The notes below the pieces were generated by a model. It worked only from the letters and a program-made list of their open reading frames with translations. It was not told the DNA's origin and searched no databases. Below are positions 41,416 to 51,282 of a stretch of 64,000 nt of DNA, piece after piece. Origin of the DNA: Planctomycetota bacterium (GTDB lineage Bacteria; Planctomycetota; UBA1135; GCA-002686595); the NCBI GenBank assembly GCA_023150475.1, contig JAKLKU010000012.1, positions 124,001 through 188,000 on the forward strand, in the 5' to 3' direction. The position numbers were made by a program, and so were the translations under genes. Numbering within the stretch: the stretch's first letter is position 1; the number at the start of each line of letters is the position of its first letter.

Positions 41416-41462
41416 CGAACCCCGCCCCCCAACTCCCGCTCGGGAAACGGTGGCGGGGTTCG
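41416..41462. terminator. 11-bp stem terminator-like structure followed by tcgttttc
   Basis: cgaaccccgcc ... ggcggggttcg with inner cccg-ct-cggg hairpin. Confidence 0.65.
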
Positions 41463-41564
41463 TCGTTTTCACGGCGCGAGTTCGAGCCAGGCACCCGCGG
41501 ACGAATGGACTCCGACGCGGCGCGGGCTCGCGCCGAAGCGCGCGCCGCCAAGCGTTCGCCGCGC

Positions 41565-42140
41565 CTAACGCCGAGGCGGCGCCGGCATGTCGGGCTCGAG
41601 GTCGACGTGCACGCCTTCGGCGATGCGATTGATGTAGTTGAAGTACGCGATCACTTGGATCGCATCGTGGATCGCGGCGTCGGAGAGCCCTTGGGCGCGC
41701 AGCGGCGCGAGATCGAGCTCGCTCATCGCTTGCGGGACGAGCGTGAGCTTCTCGGCGTACTCCGCGAGCGCGCGCCAGCGAGGCGAGAGCTCGGCCTGTT
41801 GCCAATCGACCACGATCGCGGCGAGCAACGCATCGCGCGCGACTTCGGTGAGGTCCCCGATCTCGGCACGGAGATCGGCCGCGTGGGCGTGCGTTCAGTA
41901 ATGGCAGCGGTTCGCGCGGCTCGTGATCACCGCGAGGAACTCGCGCTCGGCTCGCGAGAGCTCGCTCGGCCCGAACATCAGCGCGCGGTAGAGCCCCATC
42001 GAACTCTCGAGCGCGTGCGGCGCGGGGCTCATCGTCTGCACGATCTGGAACACCTTGCCCGCGCGTCGCACGGCGGCCGCGTAGAGCTCCGCGAGCTTGC
42101 CCGTGGCTTCGTGCGGACGGATCAGTCGGATCCAACTCAT
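41565..42140 (-). CDS. AhpD/carboxymuconolactone decarboxylase-like peroxidase-related protein; probable selenoprotein (UGA at 41895-41897 read as Sec)
   Basis: Two listed ORFs are in the same frame (42140-41828 = 312 nt) separated only by TGA; joined: ...SRAEREFLAVITSRANRCHY-U-THAHAADLRAEIGDLTEVARDALLAAIVVDWQQAELSPRWRALAEYAEKLT...VIAYFNYINRIAEGVHVDLEP. Confidence 0.8.
41857..41878 (-). promoter_or_regulatory. candidate bacterial SECIS stem-loop
   Basis: CCGAUCUC-CGUGCC-GAGAUCGG, perfect 8-bp stem, 6-nt loop with G at loop position 2; loop begins 24 nt after UGA. Confidence 0.65.
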
Positions 42141-42159
42141 CGCGAGCGCATGGTAGCCG

Positions 42160-42621
42160 CTACTTCGGCAAGTGCTCGACCCACGCTTGCAGCGCTTGCG
42201 CGTGGCGCAGCTTGACGAGTTGGAGCTCGCCGCACGTGGCTGCGCGCACGGGTTGTCCGAGCGACTGGAAGTAGAGCTGGAAGTGGCCGTACCAACGTGC
42301 GCGCGTCTCTTCGGCGTCCGCCGAGACGCGCAACGGCAGACGCACGCTGAACGGCCACGCCCACAGCGCGAGCAGGTTCGCGAGCGCGACGCGGCGCAGG
42401 CTCTTGCGCTTCGGCCGCGCGCCGAGGTCGCGCAGGAGCGCCTGCACGCTCGCGATGATCTCGTCCTGCTCCTGGCGGAGCTTGCCGAGCATGTCGATCA
42501 ACGCACGATCGTGGGTGTAGCGCGGGATGGCGCCGTAGATCGCGCGGGCGCCGAACTCGGCGAGCAGCGCGCCTTCGAGCTCGAAGAGCAGCGCCGCGTG
42601 ACTCGGTTGGTGCTCACCCAC
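42160..42621 (-). CDS. predicted helical ferritin-like protein (function unknown)
   Basis: LFELEGALLAEFGARAIYGAIPRYTHDRALIDMLGKLRQEQDEIIASVQALLRDLG; GTG start overlaps M1 peptidase stop. Confidence 0.5.
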   Translation of the reverse strand: MGEHQPSHAALLFELEGALLAEFGARAIYGAIPRYTHDRALIDMLGKLRQEQDEIIASVQALLRDLGARPKRKSLRRVALANLLALWAWPFSVRLPLRVSADAEETRARWYGHFQLYFQSLGQPVRAATCGELQLVKLRHAQALQAWVEHLPK

Positions 42622-45220
42622 CCGTCGCGTTGCTGGCCCAGTTGGCCGAAAGGATGCGTTCGCACGCTCGGCGCTGGCGCGCATCGAGCGGCTGCTCGGC
42701 GAAACGCCGCACCGCCGGGATCGACGCCGCGTCGCCCAACTGGAAGAGCGCGTCGAGCACGGCGCCGGTCCGCTGGAACTCGTGTGCGTCGAGGTGTCGC
42801 TCGAGGACGATCCGCGTCGTCTTCACGGCGCGCCCGTGGGCGCCGAGCGCGCGTGCGGCGGCTTGACGCGCCTGGTCGGGCGCACGCTCGTCGTCGAGCC
42901 AACGTTGGAAGACGTCGAGCGCGCGCTCGCCTTCGAGTTCGCCCAGCACACCGAGGATGCCGGCTTGGAACTCGCCGTGCGGCGAGGGAATCGCAAGACA
43001 CTGCCCGAGCCACGCGCGCGCGTGCTCGGCACCGCGCTTGGCTTCGGCGAGCGCGACGAGCCGCGCGGCTTGGATGCGCGTCTGCCAACTGAAGCCTGCT
43101 TCCAGGACCTCGCGCTTGGCGCGGTCGACGAGTTCGGTGCTCGGCGGAAACGCGGCGAGCGCTTCCCACGCAGCGGCTCGCACGGACGCCTCTGGATCGA
43201 GCACCGTGAGCTCGCGCAGGACCTCGAGTTCCGCTGCACCGGACTCGACTTCTGCGCCGGTCGTCTGCCGCACCAGGGCTTCCGTGCGCCGCGCGACATC
43301 GGGATCCGTGGAGACGACCGCCGCGAGCGCGGAGATGCGCCGCACAGCGGCGCTCGCGTGTCGGCTGCCGTACGAGGTCAACCTCACCAATGCATAGGCG
43401 CGATCGTCGAGCGCTGCGGACGTGTCCCTGGCGATGCGCGCGAGCTCACGCGCGCCGAGCTCCGCGACGCTGGCCTCGGCACTCGCCATCAACCACCCTG
43501 CTTCGTCGGGTTCGTACTCGACGTCGGCGCGGCGTGGCAAGCAGAGGCGCGGATCGAACGCGAGCCAATTCGGCTGGACGTCCGCGCCGATGCGGAACGT
43601 CTCCTGGCGTTTCGTGACCTGCAAGCGTTTCGTCTGGACGTCCTTGCCCGCGCCGAAGAGCACTTCGACCGGCGCGCGGAACACGGCGGGCGTGCCGTCG
43701 GCGCTGTCTTGGACTTGTTCGACGTCGACGACGAGCTCCTTCGCGTCTTCGTCCCACTTCCACGAGACCGAGAACTCCGGGTAACCCTTGGAGTGGAACC
43801 ACTGCTGGAAGAACGCCTCCAGATCCTGGCCGCTCGCGCGCTCCATCGCGCGTTGGAAGTCCTCGGTGACGACGCTGCGGCCGGCGTTCGACCACACGTA
43901 CTCGCGCAGGCCCTTGAAGAAGAGCTCGTCGCCGAGCACGAAGCGCAAGTGATGCAAGCGCAGCGCGCCGCCGGGATACGTCTGTCCGTCGAAGAACAGG
44001 TCGAACGGCTCGCGATAGACGTTCCACACCGTCGGCCGCCGTCGCGCGCCGACGTCGCCGCCGAGGTAGCTCTCGAGCGTGCCGCGCAGTCGCTCGTGGA
44101 AGACGTCGGCGCTTCGAGTCGCTTCGACGTACAGCAGGTCCATGTACGTCGCGAAGCCCTCGTTCAACCAGATGTGCGACCAGTCGGCGCACGTCAGCAG
44201 ATCGCCGAACCACTGGTGCGCCGCTTCGTGCGCGATCAGGCTCGTCGTCGTGCCGTCGCGCAAGCCGAGCTCGTCGCGCAGACAATCGTCGGTCAACGTC
44301 GTCGCCGAGATGTTCTCCATGCCGCCGAAGCGGAAGTCGTCGACGCACGTCTGCGCGTACTTCGGATACGGATAGCGGAAGCCGGTCACGTCCGAGAGGA
44401 ACGTCAAGACCTCGTCGGTCTCCTCGAACGTCCGCTCCGCGAGCGGCGCGAGCTTCGGCGGCACGGCGAAGAGCAGCGGCACGTTCTGCCAGCGCGCTTC
44501 GGTGACAGTGAACTCGCCGGCGCACAACGTGACGAGGTACGTCGGGTGCGGCGTGTTCATCGACCAGTGCTCACGCGCGCGGCCGCCGTCGAGCTCGCGC
44601 CGGTCGATGCGCGTGCCCGCCGCGATCGACGTCCACTTCGGCGGCAGCGTGACGGCGATCTCGCTCGTCGCGCGGTCGTTCGGGAAGTCGTAGCAGGGGA
44701 ACCAGTAGCGCGCGTCCTCGCATTCGCCCTGCGTGTAGACGTGCGTCGGGCCCTCGCCTTCGTCGCCGACGAAGTAGAGGCCACGCGCGGGCGAACCGGA
44801 GTAGTCGATCGAGACCCGAGCGAACTCGTCGGGCGACAACGACCGCGCGAGCTCGATCGCGATCGAATCCTCGTCCTGTTCGAACTCGAGCGCGCGGCCG
44901 TCGGCGTCGCGCACCGCGGAGACGTCGAGACCGACGAGATCGAGCTCGAACTGGCCGAGCCTTTCGATCCGCGGCCAGAGCCGCACGGTGCACGTGCCGG
45001 CGATCGACCGCGTCGCCGGATCGAGCGTGAGCTCGAGCGCGTAGTGTTCGACGTCGAAGTCGGCGATTCGCGGCTCGTGCGCGACGAGCGGCGGCACGGC
45101 GAGCGCCGCGTGCCGCGCTGCGCGCGTCGCGCCCGGCGCGCCGGACGCGGCGGGAGCAGCGGTTTTCGAAGTCGAACACGCGCCGGCGGCGACGAGACAC
45201 AGGACGAGGCGGAGCTTCAT
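42614..45220 (-). CDS. M1-family zinc metallopeptidase, lipoprotein, with helical C-terminal region
   Basis: Lipobox VAAGACST; GGMENISA; HEAAHQWFGDLLTCADWSHIWLNEGFATYMD. Confidence 0.93.
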   Translation of the reverse strand: MKLRLVLCLVAAGACSTSKTAAPAASGAPGATRAARHAALAVPPLVAHEPRIADFDVEHYALELTLDPATRSIAGTCTVRLWPRIERLGQFELDLVGLDVSAVRDADGRALEFEQDEDSIAIELARSLSPDEFARVSIDYSGSPARGLYFVGDEGEGPTHVYTQGECEDARYWFPCYDFPNDRATSEIAVTLPPKWTSIAAGTRIDRRELDGGRAREHWSMNTPHPTYLVTLCAGEFTVTEARWQNVPLLFAVPPKLAPLAERTFEETDEVLTFLSDVTGFRYPYPKYAQTCVDDFRFGGMENISATTLTDDCLRDELGLRDGTTTSLIAHEAAHQWFGDLLTCADWSHIWLNEGFATYMDLLYVEATRSADVFHERLRGTLESYLGGDVGARRRPTVWNVYREPFDLFFDGQTYPGGALRLHHLRFVLGDELFFKGLREYVWSNAGRSVVTEDFQRAMERASGQDLEAFFQQWFHSKGYPEFSVSWKWDEDAKELVVDVEQVQDSADGTPAVFRAPVEVLFGAGKDVQTKRLQVTKRQETFRIGADVQPNWLAFDPRLCLPRRADVEYEPDEAGWLMASAEASVAELGARELARIARDTSAALDDRAYALVRLTSYGSRHASAAVRRISALAAVVSTDPDVARRTEALVRQTTGAEVESGAAELEVLRELTVLDPEASVRAAAWEALAAFPPSTELVDRAKREVLEAGFSWQTRIQAARLVALAEAKRGAEHARAWLGQCLAIPSPHGEFQAGILGVLGELEGERALDVFQRWLDDERAPDQARQAAARALGAHGRAVKTTRIVLERHLDAHEFQRTGAVLDALFQLGDAASIPAVRRFAEQPLDARQRRACERILSANWASNATGG

Positions 45221-45496
45221 CGGATCGCGGTCGGAGCATAGCGGCAACGTTTCGGACCGCGACCCGTGCGGAGCGGCGTCGTGCGTCGACCGCCGAGAGG
45301 CCGAACCGTCGCGCCGCCGGCGGTACGTGGAACGAGCCGAACCGTGCCGCGTTGCACGCATCCGGCTCGCGGCGAGAGCCGCAGCGCTGGCCCCGAATCC
45401 GAGCGCGGGCGCCGGGGCGCGCGCGAGTCGGCCCGCGCACCGCGGACGGGATTCGCGCGCCGTAGCCGCACCGCTCGGGCTCGGTAGGATCGTGCC

Positions 45497-46330
45497 GTGG
45501 ACTTCCTGCTCGAGTGCATCGGGTTCCCGCCCGATCACGACTTCGACGAGCTCGCTCGGCGCGCGCGTGCGCACGCCGAGCCGGTCGCGTGGCGCGGGCC
45601 GGAAGGCGAGCATCTGCGCATGCCGCTCGGTCAAGGACTCGAGCTGCGCATGGACCGCGAGAGCGGCGCGCCGAACTGGTCGCTCTACCCGCACTTCCAA
45701 TCGCAGCACCGGCTGCGGATCGCCGTGACCGACCTCGTCGGCATCCCCGACTCGCCGTACGACGTGATCCTGCAGGGTTGGGCGAACCCGCCGGTCGACG
45801 GCGATCCGCGCGAGTCGCCCGACAGCTATCCGCTCGCCGCGGTGATCACCGACGCGCGCCGCTTGCCGCGCCGCATCGAGATCGGGCACGTGCTCGCCGT
45901 GACGCTCGCAGGCTTCGCGCTCGACGTCGAGTACGTCGGGCCGTTCGACGCGAAGCGGCGCGTGCGCGGCAGGCGACTCGACGGCGGCGCGTGGATCGGG
46001 CCGCTCGGCGGCTTCGCCCCGGGTGACGGCCACGGCTCGGGCGACGGCTCGGGCCTCGGCGATTCACCGGGCGGATGCGTCGAGCTCTCGCTTCCGGTCA
46101 GCGCGCGCCGCACGCTCGCGAACCCGGTGACGGGGTCGGCGGTCGAGTTGCTCGAAGTCGATCTGCCGGGCCGGCCGCTCGCGCTCTTCGCGAGCCCGTG
46201 GCAGCTCGAATGCGACGGACTCGCCGCGCCGAACGTCGGCTCGCGGATCGAAGGCACGTTCCTGTTGACCGGCCGCGTCGCGGGCGGCCTGTCGAGTCCG
46301 ACCGAACGACTCGGACCGCAGTTCGGCTGA
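45497..46330 (+). CDS. hypothetical protein with Gly-rich insert
   Basis: GTG start; TAGGAT box 6 nt upstream; coherent 277-aa ORF. Confidence 0.6.
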   Translation: MDFLLECIGFPPDHDFDELARRARAHAEPVAWRGPEGEHLRMPLGQGLELRMDRESGAPNWSLYPHFQSQHRLRIAVTDLVGIPDSPYDVILQGWANPPVDGDPRESPDSYPLAAVITDARRLPRRIEIGHVLAVTLAGFALDVEYVGPFDAKRRVRGRRLDGGAWIGPLGGFAPGDGHGSGDGSGLGDSPGGCVELSLPVSARRTLANPVTGSAVELLEVDLPGRPLALFASPWQLECDGLAAPNVGSRIEGTFLLTGRVAGGLSSPTERLGPQFG

Positions 46331-46358
46331 GCGCGCCGGGCTCGCGCACGCGGCGCGC
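46331..46358. terminator. 8-bp hairpin between convergent genes
   Basis: gcgcgccg-N12-cggcgcgc immediately after stop. Confidence 0.4.
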
Positions 46359-46396
46359 AACTGGCGCACGCGTGGCACGCGGCCGCTCGCGACGCG

Positions 46397-47857
46397 CTAC
46401 TTCGGGTCGAACGAGACGCCGAGGCGCTTCTCGATCATCCTGCGATCACGCGCCGGCACGCGCGACCAGATCGACAGCGTCACGACCGCGTCTTCCTTGC
46501 CGTACTCGACTTCCGCGCCGCTCTCGAGCTTGGCATCGGCCTCGTCCGCGCTCGGCGCGCCCGCGAGCTCGGCGAAAGCCTTCGCCGAACGTTCGAGATC
46601 GGGCACGAGCATCGTCATCGCACCGAAGAACTCCGCCGCGTCGCGCGGCGTGTCCCAACGCGTGACGACGCGCAGATAACGCGCCTTGTCCTTGCCGAGC
46701 AACGCGACGCGATCGCCTCCCCAGCCGCGGCCGACGTCGTTCGTGAACTTCATGCCGAGCAGCGCCATCGGGTTGGTGAGGTCCGGGCTCGTGCGCTGCG
46801 CCGGCGGCGTCGCGAGGATCGCGAGGAAGAACTCGCCGAGCGTGTCCTCGCGGTGCACCGACCAACCGTCCTCGAGCTTCGACGCGTCGAACGCGACGTG
46901 GAGCGGTTCGTCGCGTTTCTCGTCGTTCCAGTACTTCTCCGGGTGGAGCACCTGCTCCATCGAACGCGGCGGATTCTTGAAGGCCGCATCGATGTCCTCG
47001 TTCTTCGCGCCGCCCGACTGACCGGCCATCAAGCTCGACGAACGGGCGAGGAACGACGCGCCTTGCAGATACACGGCGATCAACGGCTTCCAGAGCCACA
47101 TCGGCGCCTTGGCCATCGACTCGTTCGCGTCCTCCTGCATCTCCGCGAGGCCCGCCATGTCCGCGCCGACCTCCGACATGTGCGCGAGCGTCCACCGCGT
47201 CATGACCGCGGTCCCGGAGCCTTCGACGACGGCCGCGTACGCGAACGACGCGTCGGAGTTCTTCGCGAGCTCGGTCATGCGCGCGTCGAGCGAGTAGAGC
47301 TGGTCGTCGAGCGCGTGCCCGAGTTCGTGCGCGAGCACGATCTTCGCGACGCCTTTCGGGCACTGGTCCATCAGCGAGAACGAGTTGCTCGCCGGGTCGT
47401 AGAAACCGCCGACCTGGTCCTTCAGGAACTCCATCGTCGTCGCCATGAGATCGAGCTCCGGCGGGAACGCGCCGAGCAGCTTCGCGATCGTCTCGTCGGC
47501 AGCGATCTTCTCCGGCGTCTCGGTCAGCGACTGGCGCTCCTTCGCGTACGCGAAGAACTGGTCCTTGTCGGCGAGGCGCACCGCGACCGGGCCGTCGAAC
47601 GCAGCGCCGCGCAGGTCGGCGACTTGCGCTTGGATCGTGCGCGAGAGCTCTTCGAGCTCGGCCTGCGTCCATTCGACTTTCGGCGCCTTGCCCGCGCGTT
47701 GCGCGTCCGACCGCGCGTCGGATTTCTGGGCCGGCGCGGTCGAGGTCGGCGTCGCGGTGGCACCCGTCGCTGACGTCGCGGCCGGCGACGCGGAGCACGC
47801 GCAAACGAGCGGACTCGAAACGGCGATGAACGCGGCAATCTGGAGCGTGTGCTTCAT
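46397..47857 (-). CDS. secreted gluzincin-like metallopeptidase lipoprotein
   Basis: MKHTLQIAAFIAVSSPLVCACSAS lipobox; VLAHELGHALDDQLYSL...AAVVEGSGTAVMTRW. Confidence 0.75.
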   Translation of the reverse strand: MKHTLQIAAFIAVSSPLVCACSASPAATSATGATATPTSTAPAQKSDARSDAQRAGKAPKVEWTQAELEELSRTIQAQVADLRGAAFDGPVAVRLADKDQFFAYAKERQSLTETPEKIAADETIAKLLGAFPPELDLMATTMEFLKDQVGGFYDPASNSFSLMDQCPKGVAKIVLAHELGHALDDQLYSLDARMTELAKNSDASFAYAAVVEGSGTAVMTRWTLAHMSEVGADMAGLAEMQEDANESMAKAPMWLWKPLIAVYLQGASFLARSSSLMAGQSGGAKNEDIDAAFKNPPRSMEQVLHPEKYWNDEKRDEPLHVAFDASKLEDGWSVHREDTLGEFFLAILATPPAQRTSPDLTNPMALLGMKFTNDVGRGWGGDRVALLGKDKARYLRVVTRWDTPRDAAEFFGAMTMLVPDLERSAKAFAELAGAPSADEADAKLESGAEVEYGKEDAVVTLSIWSRVPARDRRMIEKRLGVSFDPK

Positions 47858-48048
47858 GGTCGGTGTCCTCGAGGCGGAGAGCATAGGACTCGCGCGGCGA
47901 CCGCGCAGTCAGCTTCGTGTAGGGAAGCGAGGCGCGCAGTCGGCGCGGTTGCCCGCCTCCGGACGCACCGGTACGCTCAGCCGGCTCGCGGAGTGCACGC
48001 GAGCGATCGACTCGCGTCCCCCCTCCTCCCGATGGAGCAGCCCCCGCG

Positions 48049-49554
48049 ATGAGCCACACGCTGTTCGCCACGAAACGGATCGACCAACTGCAGGCGGACG
48101 CCGAGCACGCGGGCGGACTGAAGCGCGAGCTCGGCGCGTGGGATCTCACGCTGCTCGGCATCGGCGCGATCATCGGCACCGGCATCTTCGTGCTGACCGG
48201 ACTCGCGGCGGCGAACAACGCCGGGCCCGCGGTCACGCTGTCGTTCGTGATCGCCGGCATCGCGTCCGCGTTCGCGGGGCTCTGCTACTCCGAGATGGCG
48301 TCGATGATCCCGATCGCGGGCTCGGCGTACACCTACTCGTACGCGACGATGGGCGAGCTCGTCGCGTGGATCATCGGCTGGGACCTGATCCTCGAATACC
48401 TGGTCGGCGCGGCGACGGTCAGCGTCGGATGGTCGGGCTACGTCTGTCAGTTCCTGAAGAACGCACTGCACCTCGACATACCCGAGAGTTGGACGACCTC
48501 ACCATTCGTCTGGTACGAGGCCGGGAAGACACTGCCGACCGACGCGATCTCGACCGGGCAGTTCTTCCACAACGAAGGCGCGATCATCAACCTGCCCGCG
48601 GTCCTGATCACGCTCTTCGTGACCTGGATCCTGATCCGCGGCGTGAAGGAATCGGCGCGCTTCAACGCGGTCGTCGTGTTCGTCAAGGTCGCGGTGGTGC
48701 TGCTCTTCATCGCGTTCGTCGGGCCGAAGGTCGTGCCCGAGAACTGGCAGCCGTTCGTGCCCGAACCGTTGAAGGACCCCGCGAGCGGCGAGCCGATCTT
48801 CGGCAAGTTCGGCCTGAGCGGCGTGTTCCAAGGCGCGACGACCGTGTTCTTCGCGTACATCGGCTTCGACGCGGTCTCGACGGCCGCGCAGGAAGCCAAA
48901 CGACCGCAACGCGACTTGCCGATCGGCATCCTGGGCTCGCTCGCGGTCTGCACGGTGCTCTACATCGCCGTCTCGGGGATCCTGACCGGCGTCGTGCCGT
49001 ACCAAGAGCTCAACGTCGCGCACCCGGTGTCGCTCGGCGCCGAACGCGCGGGGATCGGCTGGCTCGAGACGTTGATCGAGATCGGCGCGATCGCCGGGCT
49101 CTCGTCGGTGATGCTCGTGATGTTGATGGGCCAGCCGCGGATCTTCTACTCGATGGCGCGCGACGGACTGCTCCCGTCGGTGGCGGCGAAGATCCACCCG
49201 AAGTACGGCACGCCGCACATCACGACCGCGATCACCGGCGTCGTCTGCGCGATCGCGGGCGGGCTCCTGCCGATCGACATCCTCGGCGAACTCTGCTCGA
49301 TCGGGACGCTCTTCGCGTTCGTGCTGGTCAGCCTCGGCGTGATGATCCTGCGCTTCAAGCGCCCCGACATCGAACGCAAGTTCAAGGTGCCCGGCGGTCC
49401 GGTGCTCGTGCCGATGCTCGGCGTGATCACGAGCGGCGTCTTGATGTACACCGCGACCACCGCGACGATCGTGCGGCTCTTCGTCTGGATGGCGATCGGG
49501 CTCGTGATCTACTTCGCGTACGGCATGCATCACTCGAAGATGCGCCGCGCCTGA
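48049..49554 (+). CDS. APC-family amino acid permease
   Basis: LGAWDLTLLGIGAIIGTGIFVLTGLAAANNAGPAVTLSFVIAGIASAFAGLCYSEMASMIP. Confidence 0.95.
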   Translation: MSHTLFATKRIDQLQADAEHAGGLKRELGAWDLTLLGIGAIIGTGIFVLTGLAAANNAGPAVTLSFVIAGIASAFAGLCYSEMASMIPIAGSAYTYSYATMGELVAWIIGWDLILEYLVGAATVSVGWSGYVCQFLKNALHLDIPESWTTSPFVWYEAGKTLPTDAISTGQFFHNEGAIINLPAVLITLFVTWILIRGVKESARFNAVVVFVKVAVVLLFIAFVGPKVVPENWQPFVPEPLKDPASGEPIFGKFGLSGVFQGATTVFFAYIGFDAVSTAAQEAKRPQRDLPIGILGSLAVCTVLYIAVSGILTGVVPYQELNVAHPVSLGAERAGIGWLETLIEIGAIAGLSSVMLVMLMGQPRIFYSMARDGLLPSVAAKIHPKYGTPHITTAITGVVCAIAGGLLPIDILGELCSIGTLFAFVLVSLGVMILRFKRPDIERKFKVPGGPVLVPMLGVITSGVLMYTATTATIVRLFVWMAIGLVIYFAYGMHHSKMRRA

Positions 49555-49576
49555 TCCTCGACTCAGCGAATCCACG

Positions 49577-51214
49577 ATGAGCACGAAACACGCTTGGGGC
49601 AGTCGATTGGGCGTGATCCTCGCCGTCGCGGGGTCCGCGGTCGGGCTCGGGAACTTCCTCAGGTTCCCCGGCAACGCGGCGCAGAACGGCGGCGGCGCGT
49701 TCATGATCCCGTACTTCTGCGCGCTGCTCCTGCTCGGCATCCCGATCGGGTGGGCCGAGTGGACGATGGGCCGGTACGGCGGCCGCAAGGGCTTCCACTC
49801 CGCGCCGGCGATCATGGGCGTGTGGGGCAAAGGCTCGATCGCGCGCTACTTCGGCGGCATCGGCATCCTGATCCCGGTCGCGGTGTACTTCTGGTACGTG
49901 CTCGTCGAGAGCTGGTGCCTCGCGTACTGCTGGGACTACCTCGTCCACGGCGGCATCGGGCTCAGTCCGACGCAGTCGATTCCCGAGCAAGTGCAGACGT
50001 CGAGCGCGCACTTCGCCGAGTTCACGGGACAAGGCGCGAACGGCGCCAACTTCACGCACGGCGTCTCCGAGCAACTCGTCTTCTGGATCGTCACGACGGT
50101 CGCGAACGTCTACTTGATCTATCGCGGCCTCTCGAAAGGCATCGAGAGCTTCTGCAAGTGGGCGATGCCGGCGATGGCCGTGTGCGGCTTGATCGTGCTC
50201 GGCCGCGTGTTGACGCTGGGCACGCCCGATCCGACGCAGCCCGACCAGAACGTGATGTCCGGCCTCGGGTACATGTGGAACCCGGACTTCTCGAAGCTCA
50301 ACGACGCAGGCACCTGGATCGCCGCCGCCGGTCAGATCTTCTTCAGTCTGTCGGTCGGCTTCGGCGTGATCATCAACTACGCGTCGTACATGCGCCGCAA
50401 GGACGACGTCGTGCTCTCCGGTCTGACTTCGTCGGCGACCAACGAGTTCTTCGAAGTCGCGCTGGGCGGTTTGATCACGCTGACCGCCGCCGTCGCGTTC
50501 ATGGGCGTCGCGATGACGACCGCGAACACCGGAGGCACGTTCTCGACCGGGTTCAACGCGTTGCCAGTCGTGTTCGCGCACATGGACGGCGGACGCTTCT
50601 TCGGCGCGATCTGGTTCTTCATGTTGTGGCTCGCGGCGATCACGAGCTCGCTCTCGATGCTCCAGCCCGCGCAAGCGTTCCTGGAAGAAGCGCTCGGGCT
50701 CGCGAAGAACACGGCGACCACGTTGTTGATGGTCGTGTGCCTCGCGGGCAACGTCTTCGTGCTCTGGTACAGCAAGGGACTCGTCGCGCTCGACACGATC
50801 GACTTCTGGGTCGGCACGGTGTTGATCTTCGTGCTCGCCGGCGTGCAGATCGTCTGCTTCGGCTGGGTCGTCGGCATGGACCGCGGGATGAAAGAAGCGC
50901 ACGAAGGCGCGCGGATGAAGATCCCGGGCTTCTATCGCTTCATCATCCAGTGGGTCGCGCCGCTCTACCTGATCGTCGTGTTCGGCGCGTTCTGCTGGCA
51001 GAAGATGCCCGGGTACATCGACCACATCTTCGGCAACGAAGCGAAGGGCATCGCGGGCGACCGTGACGTGCAGATGTCGTGGCTCGTGATCCTCGTCGTC
51101 GCGGCGGGGATCGCCGCGGCGATCGCGATCGGCACGAAACGTTGGCGAGCCCAAGGACTCGATGTCGACGGCACGCGCCCGCCCGACGACGAAACGGCTC
51201 CGGCGAAACGCTGA
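49577..51214 (+). CDS. sodium-dependent NSS/SNF-family transporter
   Basis: WGSRLGVILAVAGSAVGLGNFLRFPGNAAQNGGGAFMIPYF. Confidence 0.95.
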   Translation: MSTKHAWGSRLGVILAVAGSAVGLGNFLRFPGNAAQNGGGAFMIPYFCALLLLGIPIGWAEWTMGRYGGRKGFHSAPAIMGVWGKGSIARYFGGIGILIPVAVYFWYVLVESWCLAYCWDYLVHGGIGLSPTQSIPEQVQTSSAHFAEFTGQGANGANFTHGVSEQLVFWIVTTVANVYLIYRGLSKGIESFCKWAMPAMAVCGLIVLGRVLTLGTPDPTQPDQNVMSGLGYMWNPDFSKLNDAGTWIAAAGQIFFSLSVGFGVIINYASYMRRKDDVVLSGLTSSATNEFFEVALGGLITLTAAVAFMGVAMTTANTGGTFSTGFNALPVVFAHMDGGRFFGAIWFFMLWLAAITSSLSMLQPAQAFLEEALGLAKNTATTLLMVVCLAGNVFVLWYSKGLVALDTIDFWVGTVLIFVLAGVQIVCFGWVVGMDRGMKEAHEGARMKIPGFYRFIIQWVAPLYLIVVFGAFCWQKMPGYIDHIFGNEAKGIAGDRDVQMSWLVILVVAAGIAAAIAIGTKRWRAQGLDVDGTRPPDDETAPAKR

Positions 51215-51282
51215 ACCATCGCGACCCGACCGCACGTTCCGACCAAGCCTCCACGACCGACGACGTCCCTCGAGCCTCTCCC

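Noticed and set aside
41565-42140. Interpretation as a frameshifted or nonsense pseudogene
   Set aside because: Both halves share one frame, the only lesion is a TGA exactly at a redox-Cys position, and a SECIS-like hairpin follows; selenocysteine is the better explanation, although genome-level Sec machinery could not be checked here
42782-45241. 819-aa plus-strand ORF
   Set aside because: Antisense of the M1 peptidase; artefact
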